Source of the DNA: PALSA-555 sp036521915
Lineage (GTDB): Bacteria > Actinomycetota > Acidimicrobiia > IMCC26256 > PALSA-555
Assembly: GCA_036521915.1 (NCBI GenBank)
Contig: DATDGU010000067.1
Coordinates: 1 to 5,848 of the forward strand
Reading direction: 5' to 3'
DNA: 5,848 nt
Part shown: positions 1 through 5,378 of the stretch, piece by piece
Layout: every line of letters begins with the position of its first letter
Position numbering within the stretch: position 1 is the first letter of the stretch
Program-made: the position numbers and the translations under genes
Notes under the pieces: generated by a model
Seen by the model: only the letters and a program-made list of their open reading frames with translations
What the model was told of the DNA's origin: nothing
Databases searched by the model: none

Positions 1-398
1 GGCGGCCGCGCGGCGCGGTCCCAGCCGCTCGCGTCGACGACGACCGCGGCCGCGGCCGCGCCGGCGTCCGCGCGGAACGGCTCGGGCAGGGCGCGGATGA
101 GCTTGCGGAGCGCGGCCTTCACGGGCGGCGTCGCCGCCGACGGGCCGGCGACCAGCAGCAGGGCGCGCGCCTCCTCAGCCGTGAGGCCGCTCAGGTCGGT
201 GCGCGCGCCGCCGACGAGCGACCACCCGCCGCCCCGCCCCCGCTGCGGGTAGACGGGCACGCGGGCCTGGGCCAGCGCCTCGAGGTCCCGGCGGGCGGTC
301 CGCACCGAGATCTCGAGCTCCTCGCTCAGCTCGGCCGCGGTCACCCGCCCTCGTGCCTGGAGGACGAGGAGGGCGGCGACGAGGCGATCGGCGCGCAT
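1..398 (-). CDS. YafY/WYL-family HTH transcriptional regulator, N-terminal part (cut by window edge)
   Basis: Translating the minus strand from the ATG at 398 gives 132 codons with no stop before the left edge, so the gene is partial here. Residues about 1-55 form a winged helix-turn-helix of the DeoR/HTH_11 type: a first helix (MRADRLVAALLVLQ), then GRVTAAELSEELEISVRTARRDLEAL as the HTH, then the wing VPVYPQRGRGGGWSL. This is the standard N-terminus of YafY-type regulators, whose WYL ligand-sensing domain lies further on and is outside the window. The start matches the family closely; the ribosome site is weak (GGTGGG close upstream). It is divergent from the DinB gene at 504, with 105 bp between the starts. 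Such regulators commonly control the adjacent divergent gene, so DinB is the likely target; that link is inferred. Family assignment is firm, ligand unknown. Confidence 0.88.
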   Translation of the reverse strand, partial: MRADRLVAALLVLQARGRVTAAELSEELEISVRTARRDLEALAQARVPVYPQRGRGGGWSLVGGARTDLSGLTAEEARALLLVAGPSAATPPVKAALRKLIRALPEPFRADAGAAAAAVVVDASGWDRAARP

Positions 399-415
399 GC
401 ACCCACCATCACAGC

Positions 416-442
416 AAAACTGGCCAGAGGATGGCCACTTTC
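416..442. promoter_or_regulatory. Imperfect inverted repeat in divergent intergenic region, candidate WYL-regulator operator
   Basis: Two TGGCCA cores (421-426 and 432-437) sit in flanks AAAAC and CTTTC around a 5-base spacer GAGGA. Nine of eleven positions pair between the arms. It lies 18 bp from the regulator start and about 60 bp from the DinB start, where an autoregulatory operator would be expected. On the minus strand a weak -10-like TGTGAT (408-413) adjoins it, which would put transcription start almost at the regulator ATG. No clear -35 is seen. Function is inferred from position and symmetry only. Confidence 0.4.
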
Positions 443-486
443 ATCGCGGAGGATGACCCCATCGACCCACAGCCGGCAGCGCCGGC

Positions 487-497
487 AGGAAGGAAGG
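487..497 (+). promoter_or_regulatory. Shine-Dalgarno site fixing the DinB gene start at 504
   Basis: AGGAAGGAAGG ends 6 bases before ATG 504. An in-frame ATG at 453 has no comparable site and would add 17 residues unlike the family N-terminus, so 504 is preferred. Confidence 0.75.
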
Positions 498-503
498 TGG
501 CAG

Positions 504-1088
504 ATGCCCGGCATGGTTCCGCCCGTCCCCGACGAGCGCAGCGCGCTCCTCGCATACCTCGCTCAGCAGCGCTACGTCCTGCGGCTCACCGCGTACGGCG
601 TCACCGAGGAGCAGCTCTGGGCCACCCCAACCGCCGGGACGCTCAGCCTCGGCGGGCTCATCAAGCACGTCGCCGCCGTCGAGGACCACTGGATCCGGCT
701 CGCGTTCCAACAGGCCGTGCGGACCGACCCCGAGGACTACGGCCGCGACTTCCGGCGCGAGCCGACCGACACGATCGCCTCGGTGCTCGACGGCTACGCC
801 GCGGTCGCGCGGCACACCGAGGAAGTGCTCTCGGACGTCGACCTCGACCAGCCCGTGCCGGTGCCGAAGGGCGTGCCGTGGTTCCCCGACGACGTCGACG
901 CCTGGACGATCCGCTGGGTGCTCCTCCACTTGATCCAGGAGACCGCCCGTCACGCCGGGCACGCCGACATCGTCCGCGAGTCCATCGACGGCGCGACGGC
1001 GTTCCCGATCCTGGCCGCGGCCGAGAGATGGCCCACAACGCCGTGGCTCCAGCCCTGGGAGCCGCCGGCGGAGGTGGCGTCGTCCTGA
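504..1088 (+). CDS. DinB/DUF664 family protein, candidate mycothiol S-transferase-type enzyme
   Basis: The 194-residue product has the form of the DUF664 branch of the DinB superfamily: small four-helix-bundle proteins that usually bind a divalent metal through histidines. Diagnostic segments are LIKHVAAVEDHW (residues 52-63; H55, H62) and LIQETARHAGHADIVRES (143-160; H150, H153), followed by IDG. H55 with H150 and H153 are the likely metal ligands by family comparison. No signal peptide or membrane segment is seen, so it should be cytosolic. Members of this superfamily in actinomycetes include mycothiol S-transferases, which attach mycothiol to electrophiles; others have no known activity, so the reaction here is not established. 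The gene is divergent from the WYL regulator and convergent with an Mca-like deacetylase 15 bp away, which makes a thiol-related role attractive. Family call strong, function tentative. Confidence 0.9.
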   Translation: MPGMVPPVPDERSALLAYLAQQRYVLRLTAYGVTEEQLWATPTAGTLSLGGLIKHVAAVEDHWIRLAFQQAVRTDPEDYGRDFRREPTDTIASVLDGYAAVARHTEEVLSDVDLDQPVPVPKGVPWFPDDVDAWTIRWVLLHLIQETARHAGHADIVRESIDGATAFPILAAAERWPTTPWLQPWEPPAEVASS

Positions 1089-1097
1089 GCGACGGCC

Positions 1098-1113
1098 CGC
1101 CGGCTACCCGGCG
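1098..1113. terminator. Short GC hairpin between convergent genes, possible weak bidirectional terminator
   Basis: CGCCGG (1098-1103) and CCGGCG (1108-1113) form a perfect 6-bp stem around a 4-base loop CTAC. It begins 10 bp after the DinB stop and its loop contains the stop codon of the convergent deacetylase gene. No T-run follows on either strand, so intrinsic termination is uncertain. In DNA this GC-rich, short stems also arise by chance. Confidence 0.25.
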
Positions 1114-1928
1114 AGCGGGTCGCGCAGGCCGGCGAAGAGGTCGTCCCGGGGGCCCCGTGCCACCGGGCCAGCGGGGTGGACGAAGTCCTCGGTGCCGAAC
1201 ATCTCCGTGAAGTCCGCCAGCGAGAACTTGAGGAAGAAGACGTTCTCGGCCTGGCTGGCGTGCGCCCGCAGCGCGGCGAGCTTGGCGGCCCCGTACTCGC
1301 GGCAGTCGATCTCGGCGGCGATGTCCTCGTCCGGCGACCCGAACTTGGTCTCGTCGATCTCGGGCAGCTCGACGCCCGCCTCGGCCATCCGCTGGCGCGA
1401 CTCGGCGAACCGGGAGCGGCGTACCGTCGGGTAGTACAGCTCCGGGTGCGCACTTGTCCGCGCCAGCGCGGCGACCGTGATGCGGTGGGCCTGGATGTGG
1501 TCGGGGTGCCCGTAGAACCCGTAGTCGTCGTACGTGACGACGACCTGCGGGTCGTGGCGGTCCATCAGCGCGACGAGCGGCTCGGCCGCGCGCTCGACGT
1601 CGAGGCGCGCGAAGGCGCCCGGCGCGTCGTTCGACGCCCAGCCCTCCATGCCCGAATCGCGGTAGCCGAGGCGCTCGAGGTGCGACACGCCGAGGATGCG
1701 ACAGCTCTCCTCGAGCTCCCGGCGGCGAATCGCGACGAGCGCGGCCTCGTCGTGGCCCGGCTCGCCCGGCTTCGCGCCGTTCGGGCCGTCGCCGCACTCC
1801 CCGTTCGTGCACGTCACGAGCACGGTCCGGACCCTCTCGGCGGCGTACTTGGCAAGGATGCCGCCGGTGGTCGACGCCTCGTCATCGGGATGGGCGTGGA
1901 CCGCCATCAGCGTCAGCGTGTCGGGCAT
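1104..1928 (-). CDS. PIG-L/LmbE family zinc-dependent deacetylase, Mca/MshB-like
   Basis: The 274-residue protein carries both signatures of the family. The N-terminal motif VHAHPDDE has H13, D15 and D16; in MshB the equivalent H13 and D16 bind zinc and D15 acts as the base. The second motif GHPDH (140-144) supplies H144 as the third zinc ligand. The N-terminus LMAVHAHPDDE, the stretch ALRAHASQ and the end DLFAGL all recall mycothiol S-conjugate amidase (Mca), which hydrolyses mycothiol conjugates during detoxification; MshB acts earlier, in mycothiol synthesis. At 274 residues it is slightly shorter than either, so it may be a paralogue acting on another N-acyl sugar. ATG 1928 is chosen because the protein then begins like Mca; the longer reading to 1985 adds an unlike basic, proline-rich tail. 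The ribosome site is poor (GGAT about 8 bases upstream). It is convergent with DinB and divergent from gad. Confidence 0.9.
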   Translation of the reverse strand: MPDTLTLMAVHAHPDDEASTTGGILAKYAAERVRTVLVTCTNGECGDGPNGAKPGEPGHDEAALVAIRRRELEESCRILGVSHLERLGYRDSGMEGWASNDAPGAFARLDVERAAEPLVALMDRHDPQVVVTYDDYGFYGHPDHIQAHRITVAALARTSAHPELYYPTVRRSRFAESRQRMAEAGVELPEIDETKFGSPDEDIAAEIDCREYGAAKLAALRAHASQAENVFFLKFSLADFTEMFGTEDFVHPAGPVARGPRDDLFAGLRDPLAG

Positions 1929-2032
1929 GCCTCGGATCCGGTCGCGGGGTGACGGGGAAGGCCCCACCGTAGGGCCCAGCGGCACCGCCTCGATCCCCGG
2001 CGCGACCGCGATCGGTGCGGCCGGCTGTCACG

Positions 2033-2061
2033 TTGCGGTCCGACGACCAGTCGGCTGCACT
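2033..2061 (+). promoter_or_regulatory. Candidate promoter for the glutamate decarboxylase gene
   Basis: TTGCGG (2033-2038) and TGCACT (2056-2061) are spaced by 17 bases, giving a start near 2068 and a leader of about 19 bases. The -10 matches the consensus at only three of six positions. A small inverted repeat CCGAC-GACCA-GTCGG (2040-2054) fills the spacer and could bind a regulator. The rest of the 1929-2086 gap holds a weak minus-strand -10-like TACGGT (complement of 1966-1971) for the deacetylase and nothing else recognisable. Confidence 0.3.
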
Positions 2062-2074
2062 AGGGCTGCCCTAC

Positions 2075-2081
2075 GAAGGAG
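2075..2081 (+). promoter_or_regulatory. Shine-Dalgarno site fixing the GTG start of gad at 2087
   Basis: GAAGGAG lies 5 bases before GTG 2087. The upstream in-frame start at 2015 lacks such a site, would place the ribosome site inside the coding region, and adds 24 residues without family similarity. Confidence 0.8.
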
Positions 2082-2086
2082 TCGCC

Positions 2087-3478
2087 GTGGCGCTGCACCA
2101 GAAGCTCGTCGAGGACCTGACCCCGCTCATCCTCAGCCCGATGTACGCCCGTCCGGGCGAGGTCCGCCACGCGCCGCGTCACACCCTGCCTGACGTCGAG
2201 ATCGCCCCCGATACCGCCTACCAGTACATCCACGACGAGCTGATGCTCGACGGCAACTCCCGCTTGAACCTCGCGACCTTCGTCACCACGTGGATGGAGC
2301 CGCAGGCGAACCAGCTGATGGCCGACACGTTCGACAAGAACATGATCGACAAGGACGAGTACCCGCGAACCGCGGAGCTCGAGCTGCGGTGCGTCAACAT
2401 GCTCAGCCGCCTGTGGAACTCACCCGACAAGGAAGAGGCCACCGGAACCTCGACGACCGGGTCGAGCGAGGCCGCCATGCTCGCCGGCATGGCGCTGAAG
2501 TGGCGGTGGCGTGACCGCCAGCACGCCGCCGGCCGGATGACTGACAAGCCGAACCTGGTGATGGGCTCGAACGTCCAGGTGTGCTGGGAGAAGTTCGCCC
2601 GCTACTGGGAGGTGGAGCCCCGCCTCGTCCCGATGGAAGGCGACACCTACCACCTAACCGCCGACCAGGCCGTGAAGCACTGCGACGAGAACACCATCGG
2701 CGTCGTCGCGGTGCTCGGCTCGACCTTCGACGGGTCCTACGAGCCTGTGCAAGAGATCTGCGCCGCGCTCGACAAGCTCCAGGCTGACACCGGGCTCGAC
2801 GTCCCGGTGCACGTCGACGCGGCGTCCGGCGGCTTCGTCGCGCCGTTCCTCGACCCCGACCTGGTCTGGGACTTCCGCCTGCCCCGGGTCCAGTCGATCA
2901 ACGCGAGCGGGCACAAGTACGGGCTCGTCTACCCGGGCGTCGGCTGGGCGATCTGGCGCTCCCCCGACGCCCTGCCCGACGACCTGGTCTTCAAGGTGAA
3001 CTACCTCGGTGGCGAGATGCCGACCTTCGGCCTCAACTTCTCGCGGCCCGGCAACCAGATCGCCGCGCAGTACTACAACTTCCTCCGCCTGGGATTCGAC
3101 GGCTACAAGCGGATCCAGCAGACCTGTCGCGAAGTGGCGCAGTACACCTCGGCCGCCATCGCGGACCTCGGACCGTTCGAGCTGCTCACCGACGGGAGCG
3201 AGCTGCCCGTCTTCGCGTTCGCCCTGACCAACTCGGACGGGCCCTACACCGTCTTCGATGTCTCCGATCGGTTCCGCGAGTCAGGCTGGCTCGTCCCGGC
3301 CTACACGTTCCCCGAGAACCGCGAGGACCTCGCCGCGCTCCGCGTCGTCGTGAAGAACGGGTTCTCCTACGACCTCGCCGATCGCCTCGTCGCCGACCTT
3401 CACGATCACGTCCGGTACCTCAAGACGCTGAAGGGACCCCTCCCCGACGCGGGGCGTCACCCCGCCTTCCACCACTAG
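2087..3478 (+). CDS. gadB: Glutamate decarboxylase (PLP-dependent, group II)
   Basis: This enzyme converts L-glutamate to GABA and CO2, consuming a proton, in the cytosol. The 463-residue length matches E. coli GadA/GadB (466). Features in order: FDKNMIDKDEYP (82-93) of the active-site region; GTSTTGSSEA (120-129), which grips the PLP phosphate; HVDAASGGF (242-250) with D244 pairing to the pyridine nitrogen; and INASGHKYG (271-279) with K277 as the PLP Schiff-base lysine. The C-terminus ends FHH, comparable to the E. coli tail whose penultimate histidine (H465) shuts the enzyme at neutral pH. The GTG start follows a good GAAGGAG site. No antiporter (GadC) or regulator gene lies next to it in the window; the neighbours are divergent and convergent, so it seems to be transcribed alone. 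A role in acid resistance or in a GABA shunt cannot be decided here. Identification is firm. Confidence 0.96.
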   Translation: MALHQKLVEDLTPLILSPMYARPGEVRHAPRHTLPDVEIAPDTAYQYIHDELMLDGNSRLNLATFVTTWMEPQANQLMADTFDKNMIDKDEYPRTAELELRCVNMLSRLWNSPDKEEATGTSTTGSSEAAMLAGMALKWRWRDRQHAAGRMTDKPNLVMGSNVQVCWEKFARYWEVEPRLVPMEGDTYHLTADQAVKHCDENTIGVVAVLGSTFDGSYEPVQEICAALDKLQADTGLDVPVHVDAASGGFVAPFLDPDLVWDFRLPRVQSINASGHKYGLVYPGVGWAIWRSPDALPDDLVFKVNYLGGEMPTFGLNFSRPGNQIAAQYYNFLRLGFDGYKRIQQTCREVAQYTSAAIADLGPFELLTDGSELPVFAFALTNSDGPYTVFDVSDRFRESGWLVPAYTFPENREDLAALRVVVKNGFSYDLADRLVADLHDHVRYLKTLKGPLPDAGRHPAFHH

Positions 3479-3503
3479 CCGAGGGTCTACCGCTTTCGAC
3501 GAC

Positions 3504-4922
3504 CTAGCCCGTGGACGCCGCGAGCTGGGGCGCCGCAGTCTCGAAGTCGCGCTGGTTCTGATCGGCGTACGCCGAGGCGAAGTCGGCGATCGCCCGATCG
3601 AACACGTCGCTCGACCCGAGGTACGACGCGATCGCGAAGCGGTCACCTGATCGGGCGTGACCGTGCGCGAGGGTCGCGCCGCAGAGCTCCGCGTACAGGC
3701 TCATCCCCGCCGGCATCATCGTGTCGACGGCCGCCGAAAGCTTCCAGTCCCACAACTGGCGGACGTAGTAATCCCGTTCGACACCGTCGAGGCCCTCCGT
3801 GCGGAACCAGCCCAGGAAGATGTCGCTCGCCGGCTGGAGCAGGCGCTGGCCCTCGACGACCCGCTGCCCGTGGTTCGCGTACCGGCTCGCCCCACAGAAG
3901 CGCTCCAGGACGGACGCCTCGGCCTCCTTAATCTGGAGCACCAGGGGGTCGGCCTCGTCCCGGCCGAAGAGCAGCGCGATGAAGCATCGGGTGCCGACGC
4001 TGCCGACACCGACGACCTTCCTCGCGAAGTCGACGGCGTCGTAGCCATCGAGCAGGTGCTGTCGGTCCGGCTCCAGGCTCCGCCTGTAGCGGAGGAGACG
4101 CTCGAGCAGCCATTGCTGCAGCTCCTCGGCCTCCATGCCGCTCGCGAGCTCGGCGACGGGCACGAGAACGGGGGGATCGCTGTTGATCTGGAACTTGCCG
4201 TCGACCACGCGCGCCAGCTTCGAGGCAGCCGCCAGGCTGTTCTTGGCGTGCGCCTTCTCGATCGCGCGATTGAAGCGACGCGCCACCTCGCCCCTGACCT
4301 GCTTCTGCCACTGCTCCAGGACCGCGGTGGCATCGAACCGCGAGTACCAGACGTCGAGATTCGTCATCCGCGCGTAGCCCGCCATCGACTGGCGATAGGT
4401 GCGGACGGCCGCGGACACGATGGATCGTGTCGTGGCTCCGTCGAACTCACGGGACCGCGCCGCGATCTCCAGGCTCGCCGCCAAGCGCTTGACGTCCCAC
4501 TCGAAGGGGCCCCGGCTCGTCTCGTCGAAATCGTTGATGTCGAAGACCATCAATCGGTCCGGGGCGGCGTACCCACCGAAGTTCTCCAAGTGTGCGTCCC
4601 CGCACGCTTGGACCTGCAGATCGGTGCGGGGACCAGTGGCCAGGTCGCTCGCCATCACGAGCGCCGCGCCGCGATAGAAGGCGAACGGCGACGCCGTCAT
4701 GCGCTCGTGGCGAATGGCGACGAGTTCGGGCACTCGCGTTTCCTCCTGGGACCGCAAGAGCGCGACCGGCTCGGGTCGGTCCGGTTGGACCGTCCACGCC
4801 CCGTGCGAGGACCGCGGGACGGCCTTGCGAAGCGCTCGGCCGCGGGCCACCTGCTCCCGATGCGCTGCCGCGGTGCTCAGCGACAGGGCAGCCGATGTGG
4901 TGTCCGGAGTGACACTGGTCAT
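3504..4922 (-). CDS. DUF2252 family protein with kinase-like motifs
   Basis: The 472-residue protein is a clear full-length DUF2252 (COG4320) member; its biochemical role is not known to me. Residues 107-116, CGDAHLENFG, resemble the catalytic loop of aminoglycoside-phosphotransferase-like kinases (D109 as base, N114 as metal ligand), and VFDINDFDE (126-134) resembles the following metal-binding DFD/DFG segment (D131). FEWDVKRLAAS (140-150) follows, as in that fold. A glycine-rich VVGVGSVGTR (303-312) and LQIKEAEASVLE (329-340; K332) come about 170 residues later and look like a nucleotide loop and lysine. No signal peptide or membrane span is apparent, so it is probably cytosolic. The start at 4922 has GAGG 5 bases upstream; the longer GTG reading to 4994 would run across the likely -10 element. 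It converges on gad with 25 bp between stops and no obvious terminator. Phosphotransferase activity is inferred from motifs. Confidence 0.9.
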   Translation of the reverse strand: MTSVTPDTTSAALSLSTAAAHREQVARGRALRKAVPRSSHGAWTVQPDRPEPVALLRSQEETRVPELVAIRHERMTASPFAFYRGAALVMASDLATGPRTDLQVQACGDAHLENFGGYAAPDRLMVFDINDFDETSRGPFEWDVKRLAASLEIAARSREFDGATTRSIVSAAVRTYRQSMAGYARMTNLDVWYSRFDATAVLEQWQKQVRGEVARRFNRAIEKAHAKNSLAAASKLARVVDGKFQINSDPPVLVPVAELASGMEAEELQQWLLERLLRYRRSLEPDRQHLLDGYDAVDFARKVVGVGSVGTRCFIALLFGRDEADPLVLQIKEAEASVLERFCGASRYANHGQRVVEGQRLLQPASDIFLGWFRTEGLDGVERDYYVRQLWDWKLSAAVDTMMPAGMSLYAELCGATLAHGHARSGDRFAIASYLGSSDVFDRAIADFASAYADQNQRDFETAAPQLAASTG

Positions 4923-4927
4923 CCGTG

Positions 4928-4931
4928 CCTC
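4928..4931 (-). promoter_or_regulatory. Shine-Dalgarno site fixing the DUF2252 start at 4922
   Basis: GAGG on the minus strand (complement of 4928-4931) stands 5 bases before ATG 4922, within AACGAGGCACGG. This favours 4922 over the in-frame GTG at 4994. Confidence 0.6.
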
Positions 4932-4965
4932 GTTCTTCTTCGCCCGTCGTGTGTCTCCGCGCCAC

Positions 4966-4971
4966 AGTGTA
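4966..4971 (-). promoter_or_regulatory. Candidate -10 element for DUF2252
   Basis: The minus strand reads TACACT here, four of six consensus positions and a common actinobacterial -10 form. Transcription would begin near 4959, leaving a leader of about 37 bases that contains the GAGG site. No convincing -35 lies 16-18 bases upstream; a TTGACG (complement of 5002-5007) is 30 bases away, too far to pair with it. Confidence 0.4.
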
Positions 4972-5043
4972 GAGACGAGCCGCAGCGCCGGCACGTGGAC
5001 CCGTCAATGGCGATCGAGCGGGCACGACTCATACGAGGCCGCG

Positions 5044-5318
5044 ATGCGCCAAGCGCCCATCTCGACGCTCGACCGCCGGCATCACCCGCAGCGAGAGGGC
5101 GTCAACGGCGGTGCAGGGACCGCGCCGGCGGCGCTGAGGACATACCGGTCGTCGCGGCCGCGGTGCTCGCCGTCGTGGTGCTGCTGTTCGCGAACCTGGA
5201 GCAGGTGACGATCGACCTCATGGTCGCCCAGGTGACGATGCCCGCCTTCTTCGTCATCGCCGTCCCGCAGCGCTGAGGTATCGGCGTGATCGTCCGACGA
5301 CGTCGCGCCCGACCGCGG
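5044..5318 (+). pseudogene. Apparently frameshifted LapA/DUF1049-like small membrane protein
   Basis: ATG 5044 has GAGG (5035-5038) 5 bases upstream and opens a frame reading MRQAPISTLDRR through GTAPAALRTYR up to 5148. From 5148 the next frame reads a membrane segment VVAAAVLAVVVLLFANLEQ followed by VTIDLMVAQVTMPAFFVIAV, the pattern of one-helix LapA/DUF1049 proteins (hydrophobic helix, NxEx-V, short strand, second hydrophobic stretch). A single missing base near 5148 would join the two. The second helix breaks off at PQR and TGA 5274-5276, yet after the stop the same frame continues GIGVIVRRRRARPR, the usual glycine-rich end and basic tail. Restored, it would be about 90 residues. Alternative: an intact 89-residue ORF from ATG 5007 to 5276 in the membrane-segment frame, but with a poorer ribosome site, an ATA codon and an unlike arginine-rich N-terminus. 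Sequencing error is also possible. Confidence 0.5.
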
Positions 5319-5366
5319 GCGCTCGAGCGGCCCGTGGATCGAATGTCGCTCGCGACGATGCGGGTG

Positions 5367-5372
5367 CACAAT
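5367..5372 (+). promoter_or_regulatory. Candidate -10 element of a leaderless promoter for the RDD gene
   Basis: CACAAT, preceded by TG to give TGCACAAT, ends 6 bases before ATG 5379, so the expected transcription start falls on the A of the ATG. There is no Shine-Dalgarno site upstream of that ATG. No clear -35 hexamer is seen around 5343-5350. Leaderless genes are frequent in actinomycetes, which makes the arrangement plausible. Confidence 0.4.
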
Positions 5373-5378
5373 GGCGCA

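Noticed and set aside
1..60. Alternating GCGGCCGCG-rich stretch at the left edge as a repeat or structural element
   Set aside because: It is explained by an alanine-rich coding segment (AGAAAAAVVVD) of the WYL regulator on the minus strand.
453..503. Upstream ATG start for the DinB gene
   Set aside because: No ribosome site at 453; the strong AGGAAGG site would lie inside the coding region, and the added residues do not resemble the family.
661..1812. A 383-codon minus-strand open frame
   Set aside because: It overlaps both the DinB gene and the Mca-like gene in other frames, and its translation is low-complexity Arg/Gly/Pro/Ala, typical of a GC-rich shadow frame.
3449..3465. GCGGGG-CGTCA-CCCCGC hairpin near the end of gad as a terminator
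   Set aside because: It lies inside the last codons of gad, before the stop at 3476-3478, and is not followed by a T-run. It is more likely a product of coding sequence in GC-rich DNA.
5002..5007. TTGACG on the minus strand as the -35 of the DUF2252 promoter
   Set aside because: It is 30 bases from the TACACT -10 candidate, well beyond the usual 16-18.
3657..5276. A 539-codon plus-strand open frame, the longest in the window
   Set aside because: Nearly all of it is antisense to the well-supported DUF2252 gene and reads as arginine-rich sequence without domains. Only its last 45 or so codons look like protein, and these are covered by the LapA-like pseudogene entry.
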